Source of the DNA: Haemophilus parainfluenzae
GTDB lineage: Bacteria > Pseudomonadota > Gammaproteobacteria > Enterobacterales > Pasteurellaceae
Assembly: GCF_014931375.1 (NCBI RefSeq)
Contig: NZ_CP063117.1
Coordinates: 124,001-188,000, forward strand
DNA length: 64,000 nucleotides
Direction: 5' to 3'
How positions within the stretch are numbered: position 1 is the first letter of the stretch; every line of letters begins with the position of its first letter. A model generated the notes under the pieces. That model did not search any database. It was not told the origin of the DNA and was given only the letters and a program-made list of their open reading frames with translations. Positions 1 through 9,401 of the stretch are shown here, one piece after another. The translations under genes were made by a program, and so were the position numbers.

Positions 1-269
1 TTCGCCTGCCATTTGGCTTTAGCTTGCAATAAATAACGCATCCAGCCTTCTTTTGTATCAATCTGAGAGATACCACGCATCAGCACAGTTTGATCCGCTC
101 GATAAGTGACATAATCAAAATGCTCAACCGGTAAAGGGGATTTGGCTGCAGGTTTTACATGGCAAATCCAATCGCCGACTAAGGCTTTTTCCTGTTCTGT
201 TTGTTGATGTGCCGTTGCACATCCCGATAACAATACTGCGACAAGACTACTTAATACTAATTTTCTCAT
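1..269 (-). CDS. Small lipoprotein, 3' end outside the window (paralog of the next gene)
   Basis: Only the first 89 or so codons are present; the gene runs off the left edge. The N-terminus is a lipoprotein signal peptide (MRKLVLSSLVAVLLSGC), with Cys as the lipidation site. The mature part carries GDWICH, MRGIS and AKWQA, which match GEWICH, LRGIS and VKWQA of the neighbour at 352-909, so the two are tandem paralogs. There are two adjacent ATG codons (272 and 269). I chose 269 because AGGAG then sits 7 bases upstream and the start aligns with the paralog. The function is unknown; it is probably anchored to a membrane on the periplasmic side. Confidence 0.8.
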   Translation of the reverse strand, partial: MRKLVLSSLVAVLLSGCATAHQQTEQEKALVGDWICHVKPAAKSPLPVEHFDYVTYRADQTVLMRGISQIDTKEGWMRYLLQAKAKWQA

Positions 270-351
270 CATAATTCTCCTCTTATTAATCAGATCCCCG
301 CGCCTAAAAATAAAGTGCGGTTGAAATCGTATTTGTTTTTCTTAATCGTGC

Positions 352-909
352 CTATTTCTTCACAAACCACTTATTTAATAACTGAATGTCTTTGTCATTC
401 TCAGTGACTCGTCGGCAAGTCGCATAATTCTTACCGAGAATAAGTTGATTGCCATTTTGTTTCAGCTCAATTGGCATATCCGTATGATTAGCAGATTTAC
501 TATAAAATGCTGCCAACTCTTCTTTTTCTTGTTTTTGTAAGGCTTTATTTTGCTTGATGACTTTAGCCACATTTTTACTGTGAGCCGGCACCATAGAACG
601 ATTGATAAAATCAAAACTCAAGACATTATTTTGAGCCTGCCATTTCACCTTGCCTTTGGTTAAATAACGAATAGTGCTCTCTTTATCTAATTCGATACTA
701 GAAATGCCTCGTAACATCCCTGTTCCATCAGATTTCAAAACAAAATGATCTAAACGATCGTAAGTTTGTTTATCTTTTGTCGGAATAGTATGACAAATCC
801 ATTCGCCATCTAACGTTGAGCTTAATGTTGAGCTTTGTGAAACATTTGAAGCTCCGGCACAACCTGTTAATAATACTGCTACAATACTACCTAATATTAA
901 CTTTCTCAT
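352..909 (-). CDS. Small lipoprotein of unknown function, 185 aa
   Basis: A lipoprotein signal peptide is clear: MRKL, a hydrophobic run, then LLTGC with lipidated Cys17. The mature domain of about 165 residues has a GEWICH motif near residue 35, a LRGIS strand, a KVKWQAQ segment and a late ATCRR. The two cysteines (WICH and ATCRR) could form a disulfide. AAGGAG lies 6 bases before the ATG. It sits 82 bases upstream of a truncated paralog on the same strand, so this looks like a local duplication. I do not recognise the family beyond a small secreted beta-rich lipoprotein fold. Confidence 0.85.
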   Translation of the reverse strand: MRKLILGSIVAVLLTGCAGASNVSQSSTLSSTLDGEWICHTIPTKDKQTYDRLDHFVLKSDGTGMLRGISSIELDKESTIRYLTKGKVKWQAQNNVLSFDFINRSMVPAHSKNVAKVIKQNKALQKQEKEELAAFYSKSANHTDMPIELKQNGNQLILGKNYATCRRVTENDKDIQLLNKWFVKK

Positions 910-972
910 AAGATACTCCTTTTATTGACAGTAGGGATAACATTGATTACAACAAAGTAGGGAAATTTTTAT

Positions 973-2196
973 TTAATCCGGAATATGCAAAAGGCGGCAG
1001 TTACATAAATCATCACTTTCAAATTCTGATATTTCACCTGCAACCTTATTCGGAATGGGAAATAAGCGTACAGTTAGTGGTTTATTTAAGCGAAATGCCA
1101 TCGTTCCTGTGTCGCGCATAATAGCTGCTATGCTTTCTGCCTTAACATTTCCCGCCACGGGAACCGTGTCTAAACCGATACCACATACGGCGCTATAAGT
1201 CAGTAAAGCTCGAATATCAAAATAGTGTTTTTGAGTCCCTTCGGCTAAACCTAAATCTTCTGTCACCGCCAACATTAATCCAGAAAACCCAACTAATGGT
1301 ACGCGTTGGATTGATTTAAACACTTTTGTCAGTAAGGCAGAAACCTCGACTGAACCAGCTGCACCAAAATAAGGTAATCCCATTAATTCATAGATTTTTG
1401 TCATGGATGAACAATTTTTCGATGGTGCAGCCGAACTATCAATGCCTGCAAACTCAAATTCACCTGATAATTTGACCGCACTTAGCATTTCTAATACTTG
1501 ATCTACATGATATTGCAGCGCTTGTGACATAGCCTGATAACAATCAGCATAAAATTGATTATGAGGCGATTTTGGCACAGGTTTTAATACTTCGACTAAT
1601 AAATCGGGTGTTTCTAACCCAATGACAAAACTGTTTGGCAAATGACTTAGATGATAACCGGCGGGGAAATAAGGAATAAATGGCTTGCAGTTAAAATTCA
1701 CAGTAAAGTTAAAATTACCTTCGCCACGTGGTGTGATGTTTGCAATTTTTTGCACGGCATAAACAGATTGCTCGATAAGTTCATTATCTAACACGCCATT
1801 TTCATCTAATGGCACATTGACACAAGCATTACACAAGTCACCATAAGCTGCGATTAACTCTGGCAATAACGCGATTTCCTCTTTATTTCTCGCCGCACCT
1901 ATCGCAAATCGAAGACGAATGCCACTTTCATTAAACTTATTCAGTAACTCTGTTAAATACTGCAAATCTGCTTTTGCTGTTTGCAAATTGGTTAAATCCA
2001 AATATTCACCAAAAGGATTGGTAATTACTCGAATCGATTGCAAGGTATAACCTGCTTTCTGCACAGCTGGCAATAACAAATCCACATCACGTTTCACCGA
2101 ATAAAGGGCGTCTTCCCATTGCGTTTTATCTTTATGTAACGTCAGAAAAAAACTTATGGTACGAAGACGACATAATTCCTTATTTTTATAATCCAT
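973..2196 (-). CDS. DUF711 family protein (UPF0210-like)
   Basis: The protein has about 407 residues. Family features are the N-terminal RTISFFL strand, a central GIDSSAAPS loop near residue 255, and the C-terminal VCGIGLDTVPVAGN motif near 345-360, which places it in the DUF711 group of cytosolic proteins of unknown reaction. Two in-frame ATG codons exist, at 2211 and 2196. I prefer 2196 because TAAGG lies just upstream of it, while the first ATG has no ribosome site. It ends with a cysteine-rich tail (DDLCNCRLLH). It lies only a few bases downstream of purD on the same strand and may be cotranscribed, but nothing links it to purine synthesis. Confidence 0.8.
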   Translation of the reverse strand: MDYKNKELCRLRTISFFLTLHKDKTQWEDALYSVKRDVDLLLPAVQKAGYTLQSIRVITNPFGEYLDLTNLQTAKADLQYLTELLNKFNESGIRLRFAIGAARNKEEIALLPELIAAYGDLCNACVNVPLDENGVLDNELIEQSVYAVQKIANITPRGEGNFNFTVNFNCKPFIPYFPAGYHLSHLPNSFVIGLETPDLLVEVLKPVPKSPHNQFYADCYQAMSQALQYHVDQVLEMLSAVKLSGEFEFAGIDSSAAPSKNCSSMTKIYELMGLPYFGAAGSVEVSALLTKVFKSIQRVPLVGFSGLMLAVTEDLGLAEGTQKHYFDIRALLTYSAVCGIGLDTVPVAGNVKAESIAAIMRDTGTMAFRLNKPLTVRLFPIPNKVAGEISEFESDDLCNCRLLHIPD

Positions 2197-2226
2197 TCGA
2201 GCCCTTACCATTAAAGTAGTTGATTT

Positions 2227-3510
2227 TTATTGTTCACGAGCGACGGCACGATGACCAATGTCTCGACGATAAAAACGTCCAGTCCATTGAATTTGCTCAG
2301 CGAGTTTTAAGGCTTTTTGTTGCGCTTCAAATACGCTTTCGCCTAATGCAGTAACACAAAGTACGCGACCGCCATTCGTAACTAATTTGCCTTCTTTTTC
2401 TGCGACGCCCGCTAAGAAAACTTTCTCATTTTCGACCGCACTTTGTGGTAAACCGCTAATCACATCGCCTTTACGATAATCGCCTGGATAGCCTTCCGCG
2501 GCTAACACAATACCTAAGGACGCTTTTGGATTCCATTGGGATTTCACTTCATTCAATTTTCCCTCGCAAGCTTTAAGACAAAGCTCAACGAGATCTGATT
2601 CGAGGCGTAGCATAATAGGCTGTGTCTCTGGATCGCCAAAACGGCAGTTAAATTCAATTACTTTCGGCTGACCATTTGGCATGATCATTAATCCTGCATA
2701 CAAGAAACCGGTGTAAACATTGCCTTCTGCCGCCATGCCATTAACCGTTGGATAAATCACTTCACGCATAATGCGATCATGAATTTCAGGTGTCACCACA
2801 GGTGCAGGCGAATACGCCCCCATGCCACCAGTATTCAAACCTGTATCATTTTCGCCCACGCGTTTATGATCTTGACTGGTTGCCATAGGCTCGACGTTTT
2901 TACCGTCCACCATGACGATAAAGCTGGCTTCTTCGCCATCTAAAAACTCTTCAATCACCACTCGGCTACCCGCTTCACCAAAGGCATTGCCAGAAAGCAT
3001 ATCACGCACAGCGTCTTCCGCTTCTTGCAATGTCATTGCAACGATTACGCCTTTGCCCGCCGCCAAACCATCTGCTTTTACGACAATTGGTGCACCTTTT
3101 TCACGCAAGTACGCCAATGCAGGCTCTACTTCAGTAAAGTTTTGATATTCTGCCGTTGGAATTTTGTGGCGCGCGAGGAAATCTTTGGTGAATGCTTTTG
3201 AACCTTCCAATTGTGCAGCCGCTTGAGTTGGACCAAAAATTTTCAATCCCGCCTCACGAAATGCATCAACCACACCAATCACTAATGGAGCTTCAGGGCC
3301 AACAATGGTTAATCCAATTCGTTTATCTTGAGCAAATTTCACTAAGGCAGGGATATCTGTCGCAGAAATATTTACGTTTTCTACTTTGTGTTCCAATGCT
3401 GTACCCGCATTGCCCGGTGCGACAAAAACTTTGTCCGCTAATGGAGATTGTGCAGCTTTCCAAGCCAAGGCGTGTTCACGACCGCCATTTCCGATGATGA
3501 GGATGTTCAT
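2227..3510 (-). CDS. purD: Phosphoribosylamine-glycine ligase (GAR synthetase)
   Basis: PurD joins glycine to 5-phosphoribosylamine using ATP, the second step of de novo purine synthesis. The 427 residues are full length. The N-terminus has the GNGGREHALAW motif. The ATP-grasp centre is visible as VVKADGLAAGKGV near residues 145-157 and EEFLDGEEASF near 190, followed by the FNCRFGDPETQ metal-site motif near 290. It lies 183 bases downstream of purH on the same strand and should share the PurR-controlled promoter of purH, although a repeat element separates the two genes. Confidence 0.97.
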   Translation of the reverse strand: MNILIIGNGGREHALAWKAAQSPLADKVFVAPGNAGTALEHKVENVNISATDIPALVKFAQDKRIGLTIVGPEAPLVIGVVDAFREAGLKIFGPTQAAAQLEGSKAFTKDFLARHKIPTAEYQNFTEVEPALAYLREKGAPIVVKADGLAAGKGVIVAMTLQEAEDAVRDMLSGNAFGEAGSRVVIEEFLDGEEASFIVMVDGKNVEPMATSQDHKRVGENDTGLNTGGMGAYSPAPVVTPEIHDRIMREVIYPTVNGMAAEGNVYTGFLYAGLMIMPNGQPKVIEFNCRFGDPETQPIMLRLESDLVELCLKACEGKLNEVKSQWNPKASLGIVLAAEGYPGDYRKGDVISGLPQSAVENEKVFLAGVAEKEGKLVTNGGRVLCVTALGESVFEAQQKALKLAEQIQWTGRFYRRDIGHRAVAREQ

Positions 3511-3566
3511 GTTATAGTCCTTGCGTATGCCTAATTTAAAAAAGTGCGGCTATTTTTTCCTGTAAT

Positions 3567-3680
3567 TTCCCCTCTTTTGTAAAGAGGGGGCTAGGGGGAG
3601 ATTTAAACGATATTGAATTTAGTATGAGCTTGAGATCACTTCTGCCAAATCTCCCCTTCCCCTCTTTGCTAAAGAGGGGG
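3567..3680. repeat. Double-hairpin inverted-repeat element between purH and purD
   Basis: Two near-identical hairpins, CCCCTCTTT-tgt-AAAGAGGGG (3569-3589) and CCCCTCTTT-gct-AAAGAGGGG (3659-3679), flank a unit in which GGGGAGATTT (3595-3604) is the inverse complement of AAATCTCCCC (3647-3656). The whole element is therefore roughly palindromic, with small hairpins at each end. It looks like a dispersed intergenic repeat or miniature element rather than a simple terminator, because no T-run follows on the coding strand. It lies between two genes of one operon and could lower purD expression or stabilise the purH end. Confidence 0.7.
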
Positions 3681-3693
3681 ATAGTTAGATAAA

Positions 3694-5292
3694 TTAATGT
3701 CTAAAATGTCTCATTCCAGTTAATACCATCACCATATTATGTTCATCCGCTGCATCGATGACTTCTTGATCGCGCATTGAACCACCTGGATGGATAACAC
3801 ATTGAATCCCTACTTTCGCCGCCGCATCAATACCGTCACGGAATGGGAAGAATGCATCAGATGCCATCACACAACCGGCTACGGTTAAACCTTCATCCTG
3901 TGCCTTAATCCCTGCAATCTTCGCAGAATATACGCGGCTCATTTGGCCTGCACCAATGCCGATAGTTTGATTATCTTTGGCGTAAACAATGGCATTCGAT
4001 TTCACAAATTTTGCCACTTTCCAGCAGAACAATAAGTCTTTTAGTTCTTGTTCAGTTGGTTGACGTTTACTTACCACTTTTAAATCATCCACGCCAACCA
4101 TGCCTAAATCCGCATCTTGTACTAATAAACCGCCGTTTACACGTTTAAAATCCAAACGTTCAGAACGAGAGATCCATTCACCACATTCAAGTAAACGAAC
4201 ATTTTTCTTACGTTTCACGACTTCTTGCGCTTCAGCTGATACTTTCGGTGCAATAATCACTTCAACGAATTGGCGCTCCACGATTTCATTCGCAGTTTTT
4301 TCGTCTAATTCACGGTTGAAAGCAATAATGCCACCAAATGCAGAAGTTGGATCGGTTTGGTAAGCGCGGTTGTAGGCGTCTAAAATATCTTTACCTAAAG
4401 CTACACCACATGGATTAGCGTGTTTAACGATCACGCAAGCCGGCTCATCAAATTCTTTCACGCATTCAAGTGCGGCATCAGTGTCAGCAATATTATTGTA
4501 AGACAAGGCTTTACCTTGTAGTTGGTGGGCTGTAGCTACACTTGCTTCTTTCACATTTAAATCAACATAGAAAGCCGCATTTTGATGAGAGTTTTCGCCG
4601 TAACGCATGGTTTGTTTACGCACGAAGTTAAGGTTTAAAGTACGTGGGAATTGACCGCACTTCGCATTCGCGTCTTCTTCCTCTGCCACATGATACGGTT
4701 TCACCATTTGTCCAAAATAGTTGGCAATCATAGAATCATATTGAGCGGTATGTTCAAATGCTTTAATCGCAAGGTCAAAACGAGTTTCAAGTGTTAGGCT
4801 GTTGTGGTGTTTATCCATTTCAGCAAGAATGTTGTTAAAATCATGATTATTCACCACGATCGCCACATCTTTGTGGTTTTTCGCTGCAGAACGCACCATG
4901 GTTGGTCCGCCGATATCGATATTTTCTACCGCGTCTTCTAACGTACAATTTGGCTTCGCTACTGTTGCGGCAAATGGATATAAATTCACAACGACCATAT
5001 CAATGCCTTCAATGCCATGTTGCTGCATAATAGCGTCATCTGTACCACGACGACCAAGAATACCGCCATGTACTTTTGGATGTAAGGTTTTCACTCGACC
5101 GTCCATCATTTCAGGGAATCCCGTATAATCAGACACTTCTGTCACCGGTAAACCATGTTGCTCCAATAATTTTGCGGTACCGCCAGTGGAAAGTAGTTTT
5201 ACACCACGCTGTACTAAGCCTTGAGCAAATTCTACGATACCGGTTTTATCAGAAACACTCAGTAAAGCCTGACGAATTGGACGATCTGTCAT
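3694..5292 (-). CDS. purH: Bifunctional AICAR formyltransferase / IMP cyclohydrolase
   Basis: PurH catalyses the last two steps to IMP. The 532 residues match the family length. The N-terminal cyclohydrolase domain begins [17 protein letters not shown] and includes the [15 protein letters not shown] motif near residues 65-80. The formyltransferase domain carries KHANPCGVA near 290-298 and [12 protein letters not shown] shortly after. It is the first gene of the purH-purD pair. A perfect PurR palindrome lies about 50 bases before the start, so repression by hypoxanthine- or guanine-loaded PurR is expected. Confidence 0.98.
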   Translation of the reverse strand: MTDRPIRQALLSVSDKTGIVEFAQGLVQRGVKLLSTGGTAKLLEQHGLPVTEVSDYTGFPEMMDGRVKTLHPKVHGGILGRRGTDDAIMQQHGIEGIDMVVVNLYPFAATVAKPNCTLEDAVENIDIGGPTMVRSAAKNHKDVAIVVNNHDFNNILAEMDKHHNSLTLETRFDLAIKAFEHTAQYDSMIANYFGQMVKPYHVAEEEDANAKCGQFPRTLNLNFVRKQTMRYGENSHQNAAFYVDLNVKEASVATAHQLQGKALSYNNIADTDAALECVKEFDEPACVIVKHANPCGVALGKDILDAYNRAYQTDPTSAFGGIIAFNRELDEKTANEIVERQFVEVIIAPKVSAEAQEVVKRKKNVRLLECGEWISRSERLDFKRVNGGLLVQDADLGMVGVDDLKVVSKRQPTEQELKDLLFCWKVAKFVKSNAIVYAKDNQTIGIGAGQMSRVYSAKIAGIKAQDEGLTVAGCVMASDAFFPFRDGIDAAAKVGIQCVIHPGGSMRDQEVIDAADEHNMVMVLTGMRHFRH

Positions 5293-5340
5293 TACATTTT
5301 CCTTTCATTAAATGGTTAAAAATAAGCGGGGGGAATTATA

Positions 5341-5356
5341 GCGCAAACGTTTGCGT
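5341..5356 (-). promoter_or_regulatory. PurR operator of purHD
   Basis: The core CGCAAACGTTTGCG (5342-5355) is a perfect 14-base palindrome and equals the PurR consensus ACGCAAACGTTTGCGT apart from one end base. It lies 49 bases upstream of purH, where bound repressor would block the promoter. No other purine operator is visible in the window. Confidence 0.9.
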
Positions 5357-5420
5357 TTATATAGAAAAAATTTTCCTGGTAAGCGCACTTAAAGTGCGGT
5401 GATTTATTTAAGCGATTTTA

Positions 5421-5448
5421 AAAACAAAAAAGCCCGCAAAATGCGGGC
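5421..5448 (-). terminator. Rho-independent terminator after the DoxX gene
   Basis: Read on the minus strand, GCCCGCATTTTGCGGGC (5432-5448) folds into a 7-base stem followed by a T-rich tract (5421-5431). It sits 22 bases after the stop of the DoxX gene and separates it from purH. Confidence 0.85.
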
Positions 5449-5470
5449 AACAAAGTAATGAGATGATTGA

Positions 5471-5869
5471 TTAACGTTTGCGGTTATCTAGAGCAAATGC
5501 GCCAGCACCCGCAAACACAAAATAGAAGAACACTAAAGAATAAAGTAAAGCGAGTTCACCACCGTTCGCGATTGGGAAGAATAAATTCCCTTTACCTGCA
5601 GCGTGCATAAAGAAATACGCATAAGCCATTTGACCAGAAAGGATAAATGCCGCAGGGCGAACAAATAAACCTAAAATTAATAGGATTGAACCGACAATCT
5701 CAATTACCCCACCGACGATCATCAGTGGATCGCCCACTGCGCCATTACCGCCCGTCATCGAAATTGGGAATTCCCAGAATTTCGCTGTGCCGTGTAAGAT
5801 AAACATATACGCGGCGACGATACGTAATAAAGCTAAAACATACGGAGAGTATTTTTCTAAGTTTTTCAT
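5471..5869 (-). CDS. DoxX family membrane protein
   Basis: This is a 132-residue protein with about four hydrophobic segments. It starts after a short charged N-terminus (YVLALLRIVAAYMFILHG), and that first helix with its HG and the following KFWEF is typical of DoxX. The sequence GNGAVGDPLMIVGGVIEIVG is the second conserved helix. The family consists of small inner-membrane proteins, some linked to quinone or thiol redox balance; the role here is not known. It is a single gene with its own terminator. The start is supported by AGGA upstream. Confidence 0.85.
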   Translation of the reverse strand: MKNLEKYSPYVLALLRIVAAYMFILHGTAKFWEFPISMTGGNGAVGDPLMIVGGVIEIVGSILLILGLFVRPAAFILSGQMAYAYFFMHAAGKGNLFFPIANGGELALLYSLVFFYFVFAGAGAFALDNRKR

Positions 5870-5985
5870 AAAGTTTTCCTAATAAAAATAAAAAGTGATT
5901 TGAGAACGGGGTGTATATTAATGATTAACTCAAAGCCAAACAATACCTCAAATCGAAAAGGACTTTTTACTATTAGGAAATAATT

Positions 5986-7755
5986 TTATGCTTTACTGAT
6001 TTTCTCAATCCATTGTAAAAACTCAACTGGTGGCATGAATCCGTTAACACGACTCCCCTCAATTTCTTTTCCATCTCGGTTAAAGAACAAAATAGTCGGT
6101 AAACCTAACACTTTATATTTTGCCATTAAAGCGCGGTTTTCTTCGGAGTTTTTTGTCATATCAACCTGAAGGAGCAGCATGTCATCAAAGGCTTTTTGTA
6201 CACTTTGATCACTGAATGTTTCTTTTTCAAACTCTTTACAAGCGACACACCAATCCGCATAAAGATCGAGCATCACAAGCGGTTTGTTATTTTCCACCAG
6301 AACTTGTTGCAATTCAGCTTCGCTTTTCACTTTCTTAAATTCAACATGAGAAACCGCTTTATTTTCGACCGCACTTGGTGCTTGGCTTTCGCCCCACACC
6401 CAAGTTTGAAGCGGTTTAACACTAATCATGGCTGCCACTAAAAAGAGAATTCGGAATACCCAACCGGTACCATTTTTTGGCATTTGGAAAGCAAACCAAA
6501 TAAAGAATGCGGTACCAAGCATCGCCCATAATCTTGGCGTCCATTCATCCGGCAAAATACGAGAAATTAAGAATACTGGTAACGCGAGCATCACAAAGCC
6601 AAAGAGCTTTTTAACGGTTTCCATCCACATGCCTGATTTAGGCAAGATTTTATTCCCAAATAAAGTGATTAAAATCAGCGGTACGCCCATACCCAACGCG
6701 AGCAAATAAAGCGTGAGCGCACCCGTAAATAAATCACCACTCTGCGCCACATAAAGCAAGGCGCCAGAAAGCGGTGCTGACGTACAAGGCGAAGCCACAA
6801 GCCCTGCAATCATCCCCATTAAGAACACGCCACCAAAGGCACCAGCTTTTTGCTGTTGGCTAAGTAAAGACAGTTTTGTTTGTAAGGAGCTTGGAAGCTG
6901 TAAAGTGAATACACCGAACATCGACAATGCTAACAAGACAAAGATGATTGATAAGCCAATCATCACATAAGGATGTTGTAAAGCGACTTGGAATGGCAAA
7001 CCAATTGCAGCCACAATCAAGCCTAGCAAGGTATAAGTCAGCGCCATCCCCTGCACATATACAAAACTTAATGCGAAAGCGCGCCACATATTAGGGCGTT
7101 GATTTTGACCAATCACTATCGCTGAAAGCAACGGCAGCATTGGTAACACACAAGGGGTAAAAGCCAAACCTAAGCCCAATAAGAAAAAGCCAAATACGGC
7201 ATATTTGCTATTAAATAAGCTTTCCGCTAAACGATCTTGCTCTGCTTTAGGTTGTGCGGAAAGTGCGGTCGATTTTTCCGATGTTTTTTCAGTATTAGCA
7301 ATCTGTGCGATAGGCAAATCAGCCACTTTGATTTCTTTCACTTCAGGCGGATAACAAAAGCCCGATGTACAACCTTGGTAAGCAATTTCAACCACATCTT
7401 CGGCTTTTAATGGCGGATGGCTTGCTTTAAAAATAGCTTGCACGGGCTTTTTGAAAATCTTCATTAAGCCAAAATAAGGATCGTTATAATCTTCAGGTGA
7501 AATAGAAAATGTCGGCACATCAAATGATGAGGTTTCCTCTTGGTTGAGCTTCACAGAAATTTTCTCTTGATAGAGATAATAGCCTTCTGCAATAGACCAA
7601 TTGACGATCACATTTTCTTGATTCTCGCTTTTCGCAGCTGAAAATTGAAAAGCCTCATCCACAGGTAAGAAAGCCGGTTTCTTATCAAAAAGACCGGCTT
7701 GAGTGGAAAGAGCGGTAAAAATAAAAAATAAAAAAAGAAGAATTCGCTTCATCAT
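5986..7755 (-). CDS. dsbD: Thiol:disulfide interchange protein DsbD
   Basis: DsbD carries electrons from cytoplasmic thioredoxin across the inner membrane to periplasmic isomerase and cytochrome c maturation partners. All three domains are present: a signal peptide (about residues 1-20); an alpha domain with Cys129 and Cys134 in YQGCTSGFCY; an eight-helix membrane domain with FTPCVLPM and ASPCTSAP; and a C-terminal thioredoxin-like domain with DWCVACKEFE near residue 500. All redox cysteine pairs are intact, and 589 residues is normal. It is transcribed divergently from arcA across about 176 bases. Confidence 0.97.
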   Translation of the reverse strand: MMKRILLFLFFIFTALSTQAGLFDKKPAFLPVDEAFQFSAAKSENQENVIVNWSIAEGYYLYQEKISVKLNQEETSSFDVPTFSISPEDYNDPYFGLMKIFKKPVQAIFKASHPPLKAEDVVEIAYQGCTSGFCYPPEVKEIKVADLPIAQIANTEKTSEKSTALSAQPKAEQDRLAESLFNSKYAVFGFFLLGLGLAFTPCVLPMLPLLSAIVIGQNQRPNMWRAFALSFVYVQGMALTYTLLGLIVAAIGLPFQVALQHPYVMIGLSIIFVLLALSMFGVFTLQLPSSLQTKLSLLSQQQKAGAFGGVFLMGMIAGLVASPCTSAPLSGALLYVAQSGDLFTGALTLYLLALGMGVPLILITLFGNKILPKSGMWMETVKKLFGFVMLALPVFLISRILPDEWTPRLWAMLGTAFFIWFAFQMPKNGTGWVFRILFLVAAMISVKPLQTWVWGESQAPSAVENKAVSHVEFKKVKSEAELQQVLVENNKPLVMLDLYADWCVACKEFEKETFSDQSVQKAFDDMLLLQVDMTKNSEENRALMAKYKVLGLPTILFFNRDGKEIEGSRVNGFMPPVEFLQWIEKISKA

Positions 7756-7815
7756 AAAGTCCCAACTATTGTTCCTACTAAAATTCTAGCATAGATCAAA
7801 AGAATGTTAATAATT

Positions 7816-7831
7816 TATGACTTAGATCATA
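7816..7831. promoter_or_regulatory. CRP-like palindrome between dsbD and arcA
   Basis: TATGA-CTTAGA-TCATA is a perfect 16-base dyad with the CRP spacing TGTGA-N6-TCACA and one symmetric mismatch per half site. It lies 61 bases before dsbD and about 54 bases before the arcA -35 element, so it could serve either gene. It is too degenerate to exclude an FNR-type site. Confidence 0.45.
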
Positions 7832-7869
7832 AAATTAAATGTAATTTAAACAATGACCGCACTTTTCTG

Positions 7870-7898
7870 TTGTTACAGCAATGTTACAATTATAGAAT
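7870..7898 (+). promoter_or_regulatory. Sigma-70 promoter of arcA
   Basis: TTGTTA (7870-7875), 17 bases, then TAGAAT (7893-7898). Transcription would begin near 7905. An in-frame upstream ATG at 7899 would then lie outside the transcript, which supports the ATG at 7932 as the real arcA start. Confidence 0.65.
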
Positions 7899-7931
7899 AT
7901 GCCCATAACAAAGAATAACAAGGAGCAACGA

Positions 7932-8645
7932 ATGGCTACCCCCAAAATTCTCATCGTGGAAGATGAAGCGGTAACCCGTAATACGTTAAAAGGAATTTTT
8001 GAAGCTGAGGGCTATGAGGTATTACAAGCACAAGATGGTGCCGAAATGTATCGTCAGTTAAGCTCAGAAACGGTTAATCTCATCGTATTAGATATCAACT
8101 TACCCGGTAAAAATGGTTTATTACTGGGCCGTGAATTACGTGAAAAAACACCTATTCCTCTGATTTTCCTCACAGGGCGAGATAATGAAGTTGATAAAAT
8201 TTTAGGTTTAGAAATTGGGGCCGATGATTATCTCACTAAGCCATTTAACCCAAGAGAACTCACCATTCGTGCAAGAAATTTATTGCATCGTACGATGACA
8301 TTAAATGGCAAAGAGGCCCATTTACAACGTGAGAACTATCGTTTTAATGGTTGGACACTGGATTTAAATAGTCATAATTTAATTACACCTGAAGGCACTG
8401 AGTTTAAGCTACCGCGTAGTGAATTTCGTGCCATGTTGCATTTCTGTGAAAACCCAGGAAAATTGCAAACTCGCGAAGAATTATTGCTAAAAATGACAGG
8501 GCGTGAATTAAAGCCACAAGATCGTACTGTGGATGTAACAATTCGCCGCATTCGGAAACATTTTGAAGATCATCCTAATACACCTGAAATCATTGCTACC
8601 GTGCATGGTGAAGGTTATCGTTTCTGTGGTGAATTAGAAGAATAA
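7932..8645 (+). CDS. arcA: Two-component response regulator ArcA
   Basis: ArcA is the DNA-binding partner of the ArcB sensor and represses aerobic respiration genes when oxygen is low. The 237 residues comprise a receiver domain (acidic pocket VEDEA, phosphorylated Asp in [12 protein letters not shown] near residue 54, and conserved Lys in [10 protein letters not shown]) and an OmpR-type winged helix with [16 protein letters not shown] in the recognition region. The start follows AAGGAG with good spacing. A possible CRP-like site lies upstream and a strong terminator follows. No arcB lies in the window. Confidence 0.97.
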   Translation: MATPKILIVEDEAVTRNTLKGIFEAEGYEVLQAQDGAEMYRQLSSETVNLIVLDINLPGKNGLLLGRELREKTPIPLIFLTGRDNEVDKILGLEIGADDYLTKPFNPRELTIRARNLLHRTMTLNGKEAHLQRENYRFNGWTLDLNSHNLITPEGTEFKLPRSEFRAMLHFCENPGKLQTREELLLKMTGRELKPQDRTVDVTIRRIRKHFEDHPNTPEIIATVHGEGYRFCGELEE

Positions 8646-8660
8646 TCTCTCATTAAGTAA

Positions 8661-8695
8661 CAAAAGGCTGAGTCAAATCAGCCTTTTGTTTTTTT
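8661..8695 (+). terminator. Rho-independent terminator after arcA
   Basis: CAAAAGGCTGA / TCAGCCTTTTG forms an 11-base stem (8661-8688) with a 6-base loop, followed by seven T. It lies 15 bases after the arcA stop. Confidence 0.93.
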
Positions 8696-8758
8696 GCTAT
8701 CCAGGGCGAGATTCGGTAAAATCAACGCCAATTTACGATTAATGAACAACGGATACCA

Positions 8759-9241
8759 ATGACCAAAAAGAAAGTCAAAGTCGGCTCCAACACCATTGCC
8801 TTAAACAAACGAGCTCGACACGAATATTTTATTGAAGATGAAATTGAAGCCGGCCTTGAATTACAAGGTTGGGAAGTGAAATCAATGCGCGCAGGTAAAG
8901 CCAATATCAGCGATAGCTACATCATTTTTAAAAACGGTGAAGCCTATTTATTTGGTGCGACCATTCAACCATTAAGCTTGGCCTCTACTCACGTGGTTTG
9001 CGATCCAACGCGTACACGTAAGCTTTTATTGAATAAACGTGAACTAGATAATCTTTTCGGTAAATCAAGCCGTGATGGTTTTACTATTGTTGCCCTTTCT
9101 CTTTATTGGAAAGGCCCTTGGGCTAAGATCAAAATCGGTCTTGCGAAAGGTAAAAAACAACATGATAAACGTGATGATATTAAAGAACGTGAATGGAAAG
9201 TGGCGAAAGAGCGTATTATGAAAAATGCGAATCGTGGATAA
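8759..9241 (+). CDS. smpB: SsrA-binding protein SmpB
   Basis: SmpB binds tmRNA and delivers it to stalled ribosomes for trans-translation. The 160 residues match the family. The OB-fold core shows [18 protein letters not shown] and [18 protein letters not shown], followed by a basic C-terminal tail ([14 protein letters not shown]...) that enters the mRNA channel. The gene stands alone with its own terminator. No ssrA gene is visible in the window. Confidence 0.97.
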   Translation: MTKKKVKVGSNTIALNKRARHEYFIEDEIEAGLELQGWEVKSMRAGKANISDSYIIFKNGEAYLFGATIQPLSLASTHVVCDPTRTRKLLLNKRELDNLFGKSSRDGFTIVALSLYWKGPWAKIKIGLAKGKKQHDKRDDIKEREWKVAKERIMKNANRG

Positions 9242-9260
9242 CTGTCCAACCAAACAGACA

Positions 9261-9290
9261 AAATGCCTTTCAATCGAAAGGCATTTTTCT
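9261..9290 (+). terminator. Rho-independent terminator after smpB
   Basis: AAATGCCTTT-caatcg-AAAGGCATTT (9261-9286) is a perfect 10-base stem followed by a T-rich tail, 19 bases after the smpB stop. Confidence 0.9.
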
Positions 9291-9335
9291 TTTTCTCAAT
9301 ATGAAAAAAATTCTCATGGTTATGAATAAAAGTAC

Positions 9336-9351
9336 ATTGATAATCATTCTC
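9336..9351 (+). promoter_or_regulatory. Fur/Zur-like operator upstream of rpmE2-rpmJ2
   Basis: ATTGATAATCATTCTC matches the Fur-type consensus half-sites around ATAATCATT at most positions and lies about 50 bases before rpmE2. Non-zinc L31/L36 paralogs are commonly repressed by Zur, a Fur-family protein, so a Fur-family operator here makes sense. Whether Zur, Fur or neither binds cannot be told from sequence. Confidence 0.45.
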
Positions 9352-9401
9352 TTTTAAATTAGTATCTTCGCCCAATTCTTTTCGTTATATAAGGAGCTCT
9401 A

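Noticed and set aside
9065..9375. Antisense frames over the end of smpB and the region before rpmE2
   Set aside because: They overlap smpB, its terminator and the operator region, and have no recognisable product.
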